Shown: piece by piece, positions 42,550 to 52,135 of the stretch
How positions within the stretch are numbered: position 1 is the stretch's first letter
Layout of the letters: each line of letters begins with the position of its first letter
Position numbers and translations under genes: made by a program
Notes under the pieces: model-generated
Databases searched by the model: none
Seen by the model: the letters and a program-made list of their open reading frames with translations, nothing else
What the model was told of the DNA's origin: nothing
Source of the DNA: Sphingobium sp. 15-1
GTDB lineage: Bacteria > Pseudomonadota > Alphaproteobacteria > Sphingomonadales > Sphingomonadaceae
NCBI RefSeq assembly: GCF_013375535.1
Contig: NZ_JABXJG010000001.1
Location: 1,302,001-1,366,000 of the forward strand
DNA: 64,000 bases
Direction: 5' to 3'

Positions 42550-42574
42550 AACGCGAGTCGCGGATCGGGGTTCC
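42550..42574 (-). promoter_or_regulatory. EcfG-type stress promoter (GGAAC-N16-CGTT)
   Basis: On the minus strand GGAAC (42574-42570), 16 bases, then CGTT (42553-42550). This matches the published alphaproteobacterial EcfG consensus (GGAAC, 16-17 bases, CGTT). It is placed to transcribe the 44-residue gene and possibly ecfG beyond it. Confidence 0.82.
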
Positions 42575-42612
42575 CCTTTTTCCGGTCTATTTTAGAAAGC
42601 TGACCGCAATGA

Positions 42613-43407
42613 TCAGGCCGGAGCCGTGGCTTCGTCGAAAAACAGCGCCTGGGAAATCGCCGCCTTGACGGTGGACCGTTGGAACGGCTTGGTGATAAGG
42701 AAGGTCGGTTCCGGCCGCTCGCCCGTCAGCAGACGCTCCGGGAAGGCGGTGATGAAGATCACCGGCACGGAGAATTCGGCCAGAATGTCCTTCACCGCGT
42801 CGATCCCGCTGGAATCGTCGGCAAGCTGGATGTCCGCCAGCACCAGGCCTGGCCGGTCCGCCATCGCCTCGCGCACCGCATCCTCGCGGGTGACGGCGAT
42901 CGCGGTCACTTCATGGCCCAGGTCGCGGACGATGGTCTCGATGTCCATCGCGATGATCGGCTCATCCTCGATGATCAGCACCTTGGCGCGGGTCTGCGCC
43001 TCGATCTCGCTCAGCGCTTCCTTGACCAGCGCTTCCACGTCATCGCCGTCGAGGCCGATGAGATAGCCGACATCGTCCACCGTGAACCCTTCCAGCGCCG
43101 TGAGCAGCAGCGCCTGGCGCGGCAACGGCGTCAGCCGCGCGAGCCGCGCCTGGGCGATCGCTTCCTGCCCGTCGGCCCCGGTCAACACCGGCACGTCCTC
43201 CAGATGGGAGGAGGACCAGATCGCGTGGAAGGTCTTGTAGAGGCCAAGGCGCGGATCGACATTGGCGGGAAATTCGTCCGGCGCCGCCACGATCGCCTCC
43301 AGCGTGGCGCGGACATAGGCGTCGCCATGCGCCTGACTGCCCGTCAGCGCCCGTGCATAGCGGCGCAAGAAAGGAAGGTGGGGGTGCAGTTGCTGACCAA
43401 GCGACAT
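42613..43407 (-). CDS. phyR: General stress response regulator PhyR (sigma-like anti-anti-sigma)
   Basis: This is a 264-residue protein. The N-terminal sigma-like domain (residues 1-135: HLPFLRRYARALTGSQAHGDAYVRATLE, PRQALLLTALEGFTVDDVGYLIG) mimics EcfG. The C-terminal receiver (about 141-258) has IIEDEP with acidic residues 147-148, phosphoacceptor Asp192 in LADIQLAD, and Lys240. Phosphorylation exposes the sigma-like domain, which binds NepR and frees EcfG. Start 43407 is the first that gives the family N-terminus; the upstream open frame has no similarity. It is divergent from nepR across 344 bp. Confidence 0.95.
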   Translation of the reverse strand: MSLGQQLHPHLPFLRRYARALTGSQAHGDAYVRATLEAIVAAPDEFPANVDPRLGLYKTFHAIWSSSHLEDVPVLTGADGQEAIAQARLARLTPLPRQALLLTALEGFTVDDVGYLIGLDGDDVEALVKEALSEIEAQTRAKVLIIEDEPIIAMDIETIVRDLGHEVTAIAVTREDAVREAMADRPGLVLADIQLADDSSGIDAVKDILAEFSVPVIFITAFPERLLTGERPEPTFLITKPFQRSTVKAAISQALFFDEATAPA

Positions 43408-43751
43408 GTGTACAAATTCTCCCAGCCCATCGGGCGCCTTATATGCCTTAACGAAGCCATGCCCGACCCATGCCGAAACATTCGCCGGATGGAGAGGATG
43501 GATGGACGATGCCGATGTGGCAAGCCCCCTTCCCCCTTTCGGAATGGAAAGCCGCCGGCGGGCAACCGGCATGCATTCCATTCTCGCCACCGGCTGCCGG
43601 CGGGCAAAAAATGCTTCGCCAAGGGAACCAACGACCGGGGGATTTGTTTCACTGCCGTTCGGTTTTTTCGAAATCTTTGGATTTTTGTGATTTGATTTCC
43701 CAGGCGCTGAATTGACGTCATAGGGGAAAGCCGCAAAAAGAGCAGGCTGGC
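43408..43751. other. 344-bp divergent phyR-nepR control region
   Basis: It has no gene. It holds an EcfG-like promoter toward nepR (43624-43648) and two 12-base direct repeats GCCGGCGGGCAA at 43554-43565 and 43596-43607, spaced 42 bases, about four helical turns. No comparable sigma motif faces phyR. Confidence 0.55.
43624..43648 (+). promoter_or_regulatory. Possible EcfG-type promoter of nepR (GGAAC-N16-TGTT)
   Basis: GGAAC (43624-43628), 16 bases, then TGTT (43645-43648). The -10 differs from CGTT in one base. It is 104 bases upstream of the nepR start. Confidence 0.5.
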
Positions 43752-44006
43752 ATGACATTGATGGCTGCAGAGGGGCGTGTTTTGGTTGCTTCAACGACGG
43801 AACGGGATGTGACGGGAGGGGACAAGAAAGATGTCGGCACCAGCACTCCGGATTCTGGCGTGAAGGGCGCGGCCGCCCGCAAGAAACGCGTGTCCGCGAC
43901 GAAGGACGACGGCCAGGTCGCCAACGCCTTGCGGTCCGTCTACCAGCGCGCGGTGGATGAGGATATTCCCGCGGAAATGCTGGATCTTCTCAGCAAGCTG
44001 GACTGA
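43752..44006 (+). CDS. nepR: Anti-sigma factor NepR
   Basis: This is an 84-residue protein. The first 50 residues are polar and probably disordered. The last 35 (VANALRSVYQRAVDEDIPAEMLDLLSKLD pattern) match the NepR signature of two helices that wrap EcfG or PhyR. It sequesters EcfG in unstressed cells. It is divergent from phyR and 124 bases upstream of the PhyP-like kinase. It is not next to ecfG, which lies 1.5 kb away on the other strand. Confidence 0.9.
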   Translation: MTLMAAEGRVLVASTTERDVTGGDKKDVGTSTPDSGVKGAAARKKRVSATKDDGQVANALRSVYQRAVDEDIPAEMLDLLSKLD

Positions 44007-44058
44007 ACTCCACCCTGTTCGAGCGGGCCGGAAGGAACCGGGAGCAAGCGGAGGGGAT

Positions 44059-44130
44059 ATGGCGCTTCTGGAAAAATCCGGCTTGTTGCCTTACCGGAAA
44101 AATCGGTGTTTGATGTTCAGCATCAGCTAA
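44059..44130 (+). CDS. Possible 23-codon leader ORF abutting phyP
   Basis: A GGAGGGG site precedes ATG at 44059. The frame (MALLEKSGLLPYRKNRCLMFSIS) ends with TAA at 44128-44130, exactly one base before the phyP ATG. phyP has no ribosome site of its own, so translation of this short ORF may feed phyP by coupling. It could instead be chance. Confidence 0.4.
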   Translation: MALLEKSGLLPYRKNRCLMFSIS

Positions 44131-45744
44131 ATGGACACAGACCCCGCAACAGCGCCGATCGAAGGCATGCCGCCCCCGGCCATCCCCTCTTTCATCCAGA
44201 GATTGAACAGGGTTTCCCAGTCGACCGGGGTCAAGATGTTCCTCATCCTGACGCTGGCGCTGCTGCCGCTTGGACTCATCGCGCTGGTCGCGTCGCTCCA
44301 GGCGATCCGCACGACCGACCTCGAAAAGGAAGCCCTGCTGCGCGTCGCGGTCACCCAAAGCGCGCGCAAATTGTCTGCGGATCTGGCGTCCGACCGCACG
44401 GCACTGATGCTGACTGCCAACAGCTTCGCCACTTCCGGGCCGGATGGGGCCATGTGTTCGCGCCTGTCGGTGTTCCTGACATCGCATGACCGTGGCGGGG
44501 GCCGCTATTATATCTACGACCGCGCCGGCCGGCGGCTCTGCGCTTCCAGCCTGCCGGAACCCGCCGGCCTGACGCCTCTGACCCGCTTCAGCGACGCGCC
44601 GGCGCAATTGCTTCCCGACTCGCCCTATCTCGTCAGCCGGGCGCAAAGCGGCAATGGCGCGGTCGTGGCCATCGCTTATTATTCCCGCGACTATCTGGAG
44701 GCCATGACCAACCCGGCGGGCACGTTGCAGAACCGGCAGATCACGCTGCATGACGGCCCCCGCAGCCTGCTCATCACCCGTCCGGCCAGCCTGTCCGGCG
44801 GCCGCAGCACGACGCTTTCGGCGCGGCTCGACTCACCGAACATGATCCTCACCATGACCTTGCGCGATCCGCCGGTCACGATCGCCCGCATGCTGTCGCT
44901 CTTCCTGCCGCTGGTGATGTGGTTCGCGGCGGCGGCCATCGGCTGGTTCGTGGTCAACCGCCTGCTGATCCGTCCGCTGGTGCTGCTGCGCCGGTCGGTG
45001 GCGGCCTATCAGCCCGGCGAGGTGCTGGAACCGATGCGCCGCATCCGCACCCCCGCGCAGGAGATCGTGGCGCTGGGCGACACGTTCCGCGAAATCAGCG
45101 AAGATGTCGCCACCCATGAGGCGGAAATGGCGGAGGGGCTGGAAACCCAGCGCAAGCTGACGCGGGAGGTGCACCACCGGGTCAAGAACAACCTCCAGAT
45201 CATCGCCAGCCTGATCAACCTGCATGCGCGCTCCGCCCATGACGCCGAAGCGGTCGAGGCCTATGCGACGATCCAGCGCCGGGTCGATGCGCTGTCCGTC
45301 GTCCACCGCAACCATTATGCGGAGCTGGAGGAGCATCGCGGCGTCGGCGTGCGCTCGCTGATCAGCGAATTGTCGGCCAGCCTGCGCAGTACCGCTCCCG
45401 CCGAGGCGCGCCGTTTCGGCATTCAGATCGACAGCGACAATCTGCATATCAGCCAGGACGTCGCCGTGCCGATCGCCTTCCTGCTGACGGAATTGGTCGA
45501 ACTCGCCATGTTGTCCAACCCGCGCACGGCGATGCATATTTCCGTGCAGATGGAGCCCGGCCGCACCGACCGGGCGATCCTCCACATCCTCTCGCCGGCG
45601 CTGCGCGGATCGCCAGACATGACCGCCCGGCTGGAGGAGCGCTACGGCAGGGTGCTGACGGGCCTGTCCCGCCAGTTGCGCGCGCCGCTGGAACATGATC
45701 CCGAGACAGGCGATTATGCGATAGCGATCACGGTGCTGGAATAG
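44131..45744 (+). CDS. phyP: PhyP-like sensor histidine kinase/phosphatase (HisKA_2)
   Basis: This is a 537-residue membrane sensor. A first helix is near residues 35-55, a periplasmic sensor region spans about 60-248, and a second helix is near 253-277. A linker leads to the HisKA_2 dimerisation domain with EVHHRVKNNLQIIASL (His348/His349). The segment that should be the ATPase domain lacks a recognisable N-box and DxGxG-type box; LLTELVELAMLSNP stands where ELVTNALKHA is expected. In Sphingomonas, PhyP of this layout acts mainly to remove phosphate from PhyR. Its place next to nepR fits that role. Confidence 0.82.
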   Translation: MDTDPATAPIEGMPPPAIPSFIQRLNRVSQSTGVKMFLILTLALLPLGLIALVASLQAIRTTDLEKEALLRVAVTQSARKLSADLASDRTALMLTANSFATSGPDGAMCSRLSVFLTSHDRGGGRYYIYDRAGRRLCASSLPEPAGLTPLTRFSDAPAQLLPDSPYLVSRAQSGNGAVVAIAYYSRDYLEAMTNPAGTLQNRQITLHDGPRSLLITRPASLSGGRSTTLSARLDSPNMILTMTLRDPPVTIARMLSLFLPLVMWFAAAAIGWFVVNRLLIRPLVLLRRSVAAYQPGEVLEPMRRIRTPAQEIVALGDTFREISEDVATHEAEMAEGLETQRKLTREVHHRVKNNLQIIASLINLHARSAHDAEAVEAYATIQRRVDALSVVHRNHYAELEEHRGVGVRSLISELSASLRSTAPAEARRFGIQIDSDNLHISQDVAVPIAFLLTELVELAMLSNPRTAMHISVQMEPGRTDRAILHILSPALRGSPDMTARLEERYGRVLTGLSRQLRAPLEHDPETGDYAIAITVLE

Positions 45745-45796
45745 CTGCGCGGGGATTTGGCCATGGGTGCGGTTGGTCGGTTGCTGCTACTAAACG

Positions 45797-45889
45797 CACC
45801 GTGCTCCTGCGAAGGCAGGAGCCCAGTTCAGACGGGGCGATCATCCATTGAGGGCGGGACTGGGCTCCTGCCTTCGCAGGAGCACGGTG
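45797..45889. repeat. Palindromic intergenic element, family P1, long copy
   Basis: CACCGTGCTCCTGCGAAGGC and its inverse ending AGCACGGTG frame the unit, with spacer GATCATCCATTGAGGGCGGG. It lies between the convergent phyP and tgt genes. Confidence 0.9.
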
Positions 45890-45982
45890 TAACCAGACCG
45901 CACTAAATGTCCGCTTTCCACTCATTATTTCACCCAGCCAGAAGCGGGGTCGATCTCCCCATCCTCGCCCAGACCCATCCGC

Positions 45983-47346
<1,364 letters not shown>

Positions 47347-47419
47347 GCCGCCCGTCCTAATTAATAAAGGTTAACAAAGGCCTGCGCCCTATTTGCGACC
47401 CGTTTTCAAAAGAGCGATT

Positions 47420-47437
47420 TGTTGCATTTACGCAACA
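47420..47437. promoter_or_regulatory. Dyad TGTTGC-N6-GCAACA in the tgt/rpfF intergenic region
   Basis: These are perfect 6-base arms in an AT-rich stretch between divergent genes (small ORF/tgt to the left, RpfF-like gene to the right). It could be an operator for either promoter. Confidence 0.4.
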
Positions 47438-47584
47438 TTTACCCTTCGATAACCCTCTTTTGGGCGACATGTGAGCAACAGTAGCTAATAAAAATGGTTA
47501 ATTTTGGAACCATCTCCGAAGCGGCGGTTGCATAAGCGCCGCAACGCTGTTCTGCTCATTACCTGTCGCAGTTTGGGGGCTCAG

Positions 47585-48544
47585 ATGGTTGATTCCGGGC
47601 GATTTAATTCCGCGCGCGAACATATGGACGACCTCATTCCCGCCCACCTTCCGGCGGAGGAAGGGGCGACCCTGGTTGCCGTTACGGAAAGCTTGGCTTC
47701 GGCGCCGGACATCGGCACGTCGACCATGTTCGATCTGGGCGAGATCGACGTCCGCTGGGACGCTGCGGAGGCCACTCTCTGGGCGTTCATGACGCCTGCG
47801 AATCGGCCCAATTTCAGTCCGGCGATGCTGCGTGACGTCCGTTACTGGTATGTGGAGACCAAGCGGCTGTTCGACACGGGCAAGCTGCCGGTCAAATATA
47901 TGGTGGCGGGATCGCGCTTTCCGGGCGTCTTCAACCTGGGCGGCGATCTGGAACTGTTTGCTGGCTGCATCGAGCGGGGCGACCTGCCGGGGCTGGTCGA
48001 TTATGGCCACGCCTGTATCGACGTGGTGCACCGCACCTGGCGCAATGGCGACCTGCCGGTGATTTCGATCGCGCTGGCACAGGGCGACGCGCTGGGCGGC
48101 GGGTTCGAAGCCTTGCTCTGCTTCGACGTGGTGATCGCTGAACGCAGCGCCCGTTTCGGCCTGCCCGAAATGCTGTTCGGCCTGTTCCCCGGCATGGGCG
48201 CCTATTCCATCCTGGCGCGCAAGCTGGGCCGGCTGATGGCGGAGCGCATGATCCTGTCCGGCAAGGTCTATAGCGCGCAGGAAATGTACGACATGGGCAT
48301 CGTCCACACGCTGGTGGAGGATGGCGAGGGCGAGCAAGCGGTGCGCGACTATATAGCGGGCAGCCTGCCCCATCATGCCGGCCATGTCGGCGTGTTCCAG
48401 GCGGGCCGGCGGGTCGACCCGCTGGAATATGAGGAATTGAAGGACATCGTCGAAAATTGGGCCGAAACCGCGCTCAAGCTCGATGTGAAGAGCGTGCGGA
48501 TGATGCGCCGCCTGGCGTCCGCCCAAACCCGCCTGCACCGATAG
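47585..48544 (+). CDS. rpfF: RpfF-like DSF synthase (crotonase family)
   Basis: This 319-residue crotonase-fold protein has the RpfF pattern. VFNLGGDLELF is near residue 115, SIALAQGDALGGGFEALL near 161-178, and FGLPEMLFGLFPGMGAYS near 191-208. The two catalytic glutamates of Xanthomonas RpfF (Glu141, Glu161) correspond to Glu175 and Glu195, with the same 20-residue spacing. RpfF dehydrates 3-hydroxyacyl-ACP and cleaves the thioester to make diffusible signal factor. The N-terminus is about 35 residues longer than Xanthomonas RpfF. It ends two bases from a convergent GGDEF-EAL gene. No rpfC/rpfG is adjacent. Confidence 0.85.
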   Translation: MVDSGRFNSAREHMDDLIPAHLPAEEGATLVAVTESLASAPDIGTSTMFDLGEIDVRWDAAEATLWAFMTPANRPNFSPAMLRDVRYWYVETKRLFDTGKLPVKYMVAGSRFPGVFNLGGDLELFAGCIERGDLPGLVDYGHACIDVVHRTWRNGDLPVISIALAQGDALGGGFEALLCFDVVIAERSARFGLPEMLFGLFPGMGAYSILARKLGRLMAERMILSGKVYSAQEMYDMGIVHTLVEDGEGEQAVRDYIAGSLPHHAGHVGVFQAGRRVDPLEYEELKDIVENWAETALKLDVKSVRMMRRLASAQTRLHR

Positions 48545-48546
48545 GA

Positions 48547-50535
48547 TCAGGCGCGCCGCCGGTCCTGTGGCATGGCCACGGTGCCGCTGTCGGCGTTCAT
48601 GCGCTGCATCATCTCCAGCACCTGGGCCGCGGGCACCGGACGGCTCAGCACGAAGCCCTGGACATTGGTGAAGCCCATCTCATGGGCGCAGCGGAGCTGA
48701 TCCTCCGTCTCTATGCCTTCGGCCACCGTCTCCACATCCAGCGCGTGGGCCAGATAAGCGACCGACTGGGCGATCGCCCGATGGCGTGAATTGCCCTCCA
48801 CCCCGCGCATGAAGCTCTGGTCGACCTTGATCGTGTCGAAGGCATAGTCGCGCAGATAGCCGAGCGAGGAATAGCCGGTCCCGAAATCGTCCAGCGCCAG
48901 CCGCAAACCGATGCGCTGCAGGTCGGACAGGATCAGGTTGGTCCGCCCGCTATCCTCCAGGAAGATCGATTCGGTCACTTCCAGTTCCAGCCGGCGGGCC
49001 TTCAGCCCCGACTGCATCAAGGCCGAGATCACCGCGCGGGGCAGCCCATCGCTCTTGATCAGCACCGGGGAGATGTTGACCGCGACGCGGACATTCTCAT
49101 CCCATTCCATCGCATCCTCACAGGCCCGCTCCAGCGCCCAGGCGGTGATCGGCTCAATCATCGAGCTGCTTTCCGCGATCGGGATGAACTCCGCCGGGGA
49201 AATGCGGCCAAGCGTCGGATGATCCCAGCGCATCAGCGCTTCGCAGATCGCGATCTTCCCCGTCTCCGTATCGAAGATCGGTTGATAGTGCAGCATCAGC
49301 TCATCGTTGGCCATGGCGCTGCGCAGGCCCATTTCCAGCTCGTAGGTGCGATTCTGCCGCTCCTTCATCGACCAGGTGAACTGCGCGTGCCGGTTCCGCC
49401 CGGCATGTTTCGCCTGATAGAGCGCCATGTCGGCATGCTGGAGCAGCTCCTCGCTGTCCTGCCCATCCTCCGGCGCGACGGCGATGCCCATGGAGGCGGT
49501 CACGCCCAGACGATAGCCGCCGACGTCGAAATCATGCGCGAATTCGGCCATCACGTCGCCGGCGATCTGCTCCGCCGCCTGCCGGTCAGCGCCGGGACAG
49601 ATCAGGACGAACTCGTCGCCCCCGAAACGCGCCACATGACCCCGCCCGTCCAGCGCATGGGACAGCCGTTCAGCGACCCGGCACAGGAGCTGATCCCCGA
49701 TCATATGCCCCAGGGAGTCGTTGATTTCCTTGAACCGGTCCAGGTCCATCCAGAACACCGCCATCGGGTCTTGATCGGATCGTCGCCCGTCGAACAGCTC
49801 GCGCAGCCGCATCTGCATCGCCATGCGGTTCTCGACGCCGGTCAGGCTGTCGAACCGGGCCAGACGTTCGAACTTGGTGGCGAGCTGGGACTTCTCATAT
49901 TTGCCCTGCAGCGCCTCCAGAACGATGCGGTGCGTCGTCTTAGTGATGTCCGCCATGGCGAAGATCATCAGGAAGCACAAAATGCCCAGCACCGAATAGC
50001 CCAGCCCTCCCGAAAGGATCAGGCCCAGCGAGGTCGGCAGCAGCGAAAAGCAGGTCTGCCCCACCGCGACATGGATGCGCCCCGCATTGCGGCCGGAAAT
50101 GCCGCCGGAATAGGATGCCACCAGGCACACGGCCAGCACGTGCAGCTTCGCGTCATGGGACAGCAGGAGAGTCGCGAACGACAGGATTCCCAGCAGCGCC
50201 GCGTAGCACCAGGCCCCCAGTTCATAGGCCAGGCCCCAGATCGGCTGGGTCGGCCCATCCTGATGCGCCAACTGGCGCTGGAAATAGACGGAGGAGATCG
50301 ACCGACTGAGCCCGACCAGGCAGATCAGCACGGTAATGACGGTGATGGCGGTCATCCGCGCATGCCAGGCGATGACCAGCCCCAACGCGCCGCCGGCCAC
50401 CGCGCCGATCATCAGCGACGCCGGGGACGCGTAAAGGGATTTGACGAGATTCGCCTGCACTTCAGCGCTTTGCTGAGTGTCCGGCGCCAGGCGCCCGCGC
50501 AAGGTTGCGATCAAGTTTCGTTCAGGGCGTGGCAC
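48547..50535 (-). CDS. Membrane-anchored GGDEF-EAL c-di-GMP enzyme
   Basis: This is a 662-residue protein. About six helices (residues 40-200) form an unrecognised membrane sensor with short loops. The GGDEF domain (about 228-385) has RFGGDEF at 303-309. The residues before it (RGHV) do not form the RxxD product-inhibition site. The EAL domain (about 400-655) has EALMRW, NISP, TESIFLED, LDDFGTGYSSL, IKVDQSF and VAEGIET, so all main catalytic residues of the phosphodiesterase are present. It starts with GTG at 50535. It is tail-to-tail with the RpfF-like gene with a two-base gap, so their 3' ends overlap in transcription. It may sense a membrane signal such as DSF; this is inference. Confidence 0.9.
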   Translation of the reverse strand: MPRPERNLIATLRGRLAPDTQQSAEVQANLVKSLYASPASLMIGAVAGGALGLVIAWHARMTAITVITVLICLVGLSRSISSVYFQRQLAHQDGPTQPIWGLAYELGAWCYAALLGILSFATLLLSHDAKLHVLAVCLVASYSGGISGRNAGRIHVAVGQTCFSLLPTSLGLILSGGLGYSVLGILCFLMIFAMADITKTTHRIVLEALQGKYEKSQLATKFERLARFDSLTGVENRMAMQMRLRELFDGRRSDQDPMAVFWMDLDRFKEINDSLGHMIGDQLLCRVAERLSHALDGRGHVARFGGDEFVLICPGADRQAAEQIAGDVMAEFAHDFDVGGYRLGVTASMGIAVAPEDGQDSEELLQHADMALYQAKHAGRNRHAQFTWSMKERQNRTYELEMGLRSAMANDELMLHYQPIFDTETGKIAICEALMRWDHPTLGRISPAEFIPIAESSSMIEPITAWALERACEDAMEWDENVRVAVNISPVLIKSDGLPRAVISALMQSGLKARRLELEVTESIFLEDSGRTNLILSDLQRIGLRLALDDFGTGYSSLGYLRDYAFDTIKVDQSFMRGVEGNSRHRAIAQSVAYLAHALDVETVAEGIETEDQLRCAHEMGFTNVQGFVLSRPVPAAQVLEMMQRMNADSGTVAMPQDRRRA

Positions 50536-50703
50536 GTCATCGCCACCTTTGCCGAAACATGATTTCCATTTGGTAAATCACGCCCCGCAAAGACACTGGG
50601 AACAAGCGGATTGTTACGGAATCGACCATTTCGACAGACCGTCCGCCGGACCAGGTCGGGAAGGGCTTGCTTTCCTCGCTCCCGGCCGGAAAATAGAGCG
50701 GCC

Positions 50704-51384
50704 ATGACGTCCCATCCTCTGCATCGCCCGGTCTGGAATGCCCTCAACAGCGGCTGGATGCCGCTGGCCCAGGGGGATGCGCATGCCCTGCGGATCGATC
50801 CGCGCTACGGCCCCTTTGCCGCCGCCGCGGACGGCGGGCCTGCGGCGCGGGCCGCGCTGGCGGCGCTGGTGCCGGAAGAGGGCGAGGCGTGGATCGTCGA
50901 ACCGGAAGCGCAAACCCCGCCCCCCGGCACGCGCCTGGTGCGGGAAGCGATGCTGGTGCAGATGGTGGCGGACGAGATATTCGGGAGCACGGCGCACTTC
51001 GACGCCGTCGTCCTGACCGAAGAGGACGCTGCGGAGATGCGCGCCCTTGCCCTCATGACGAAGCCGGGGCCATTCCTGCCGCTCACCCACCGGCTTGGCC
51101 GCTTCATCGGCATCAAGGAACAGGGCCGGTTGATCGCCATGGCGGGCGAGCGGATGCGCATGCCCGGCTTTGCCGAAGTCAGCGGGGTTTGCACCCATCC
51201 CGATCATCGCGGACAGGGCCATGCGAAAAGGCTGATGCAGACCGTCGCCAGGGCCATGCTGGAGCGGGGCGAGACGCCTTTCCTCCATGCCTATGCCGCG
51301 CATGAGGCGACGGTCGCGCTTTATGAAACGCTCGGCTTCCGCGTGCGGGCGCGGATGCATATGATGGTGATCGCCGCGATCTAA
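50704..51384 (+). CDS. GNAT family N-acetyltransferase (FR47-like)
   Basis: This is a 226-residue protein. The N-terminal part is variable (HRPVWNALNSGWMPLAQGDA). The GNAT core is C-terminal, with GVCTHPDHRGQGHAKRLMQTVA holding the acetyl-CoA loop and LYETLGFRVRARMHMM the ending. An N-terminal MLVQMVADE-type region matches FR47-like members. The substrate is unknown. The ATG at 50704 was chosen over a longer frame because of a GAGCGG site and family length. It is divergent from the GGDEF-EAL gene. Confidence 0.82.
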   Translation: MTSHPLHRPVWNALNSGWMPLAQGDAHALRIDPRYGPFAAAADGGPAARAALAALVPEEGEAWIVEPEAQTPPPGTRLVREAMLVQMVADEIFGSTAHFDAVVLTEEDAAEMRALALMTKPGPFLPLTHRLGRFIGIKEQGRLIAMAGERMRMPGFAEVSGVCTHPDHRGQGHAKRLMQTVARAMLERGETPFLHAYAAHEATVALYETLGFRVRARMHMMVIAAI

Positions 51385-51520
51385 GCCAGATCCCGCTTGC
51401 GGAGCCTGTTGAAGAAGGACTCACCCCTACTCAGGGCGAACGGTTCTGATTGATGGCTCCATGCTCCAGCTTGTGTGGGGATTTGGCGTGCAATGGCCCA
51501 TTCGCCGCTGTTGAATGCGC

Positions 51521-51608
51521 CGTGCTCCTGCGCAGGCAGGAGCCCAGTTCAGACGGGAGTGATGATCCACTAAGGGCGGGACTGGGCTCCTGCCTGCGCA
51601 GGAGCACG
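51521..51608. repeat. Palindromic intergenic element, family P1, long copy
   Basis: CGTGCTCCTGCGCAGGCAGG and its inverse ending GGAGCACG frame spacer GATGATCCACTAAGGGCGGG. It is almost identical to the copy at 31731. Confidence 0.9.
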
Positions 51609-51720
51609 ATTCACCCTGGGGCGAACATAACGTCCGTGCGAACACAACGTCCCTTCTCCACCCCAATTTCCGTCCTGAAGCCAAATCCCCGCACGGCCTA
51701 AATCAACGCCATAGCCTTAA

Positions 51721-51748
51721 CCGTCATGCTGAACTCGTTTCAGCATCC
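51721..51748. repeat. Decayed copy of the GTCATGCTGAA hairpin repeat
   Basis: CCGTCATGCTGAACTCGTTT then CAGCATCC: the same unit as 41240-41269 but the right arm is broken after CAGCAT. Confidence 0.7.
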
Positions 51749-51863
51749 ATTTCTCCGTATGCGCGGCGCTTTCCGTAGGCGCACTCCCCACTGGAGCATA
51801 AGTCCAACCCGACACAGGCGGTCCCGTAAGGGCTTTCAGGCGGCAATCAGCCGCGTCAGACAC

Positions 51864-52124
51864 TCAGCCGACATGCGTCCATCGGTCCAGCGTGATCCAG
51901 CCTTCGACATAATTGGCATAATAGAGGCCGAACAGGGCCGCAGACAGGATCGTCGCGCGAACCGCGACGATGCCGGGCCGGAAATTGCTGGGCGCGCTGT
52001 CCGCCTGCCCCTTCAGCAACGTCTCGCCCGTTTCATCGGGCGTGCGAATGCCGAAGGGCAGCACGATGAAAGCGCTGATCACCCAGAACAGCACATAAAT
52101 GGCAAGGATCGCATACCAGTTCAT
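51864..52124 (-). CDS. DUF1467 family membrane protein
   Basis: This is an 86-residue protein with two helices. The first is residues 1-24 (MNWYAILAIYVLFWVISAFI) with the DUF1467 signature VLPFGIRTPDE. The second is near 55-72 (ATILSAALFGLYYANY). The role is unknown. In alphaproteobacteria this family often follows ribonuclease J and the nuo operon, as here, 11 bases after rnj. It is the last gene of the minus-strand run. Confidence 0.88.
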   Translation of the reverse strand: MNWYAILAIYVLFWVISAFIVLPFGIRTPDETGETLLKGQADSAPSNFRPGIVAVRATILSAALFGLYYANYVEGWITLDRWTHVG

Positions 52125-52135
52125 GGCCGTCAGGC

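Larger units (their letters stand above)
51385..51863. other. 479-bp gene-free region with repeats
   Basis: It contains the family P1 palindrome at 51521-51608 and a decayed hairpin repeat at 51721-51748. No ORF here has credible coding features. Confidence 0.6.
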
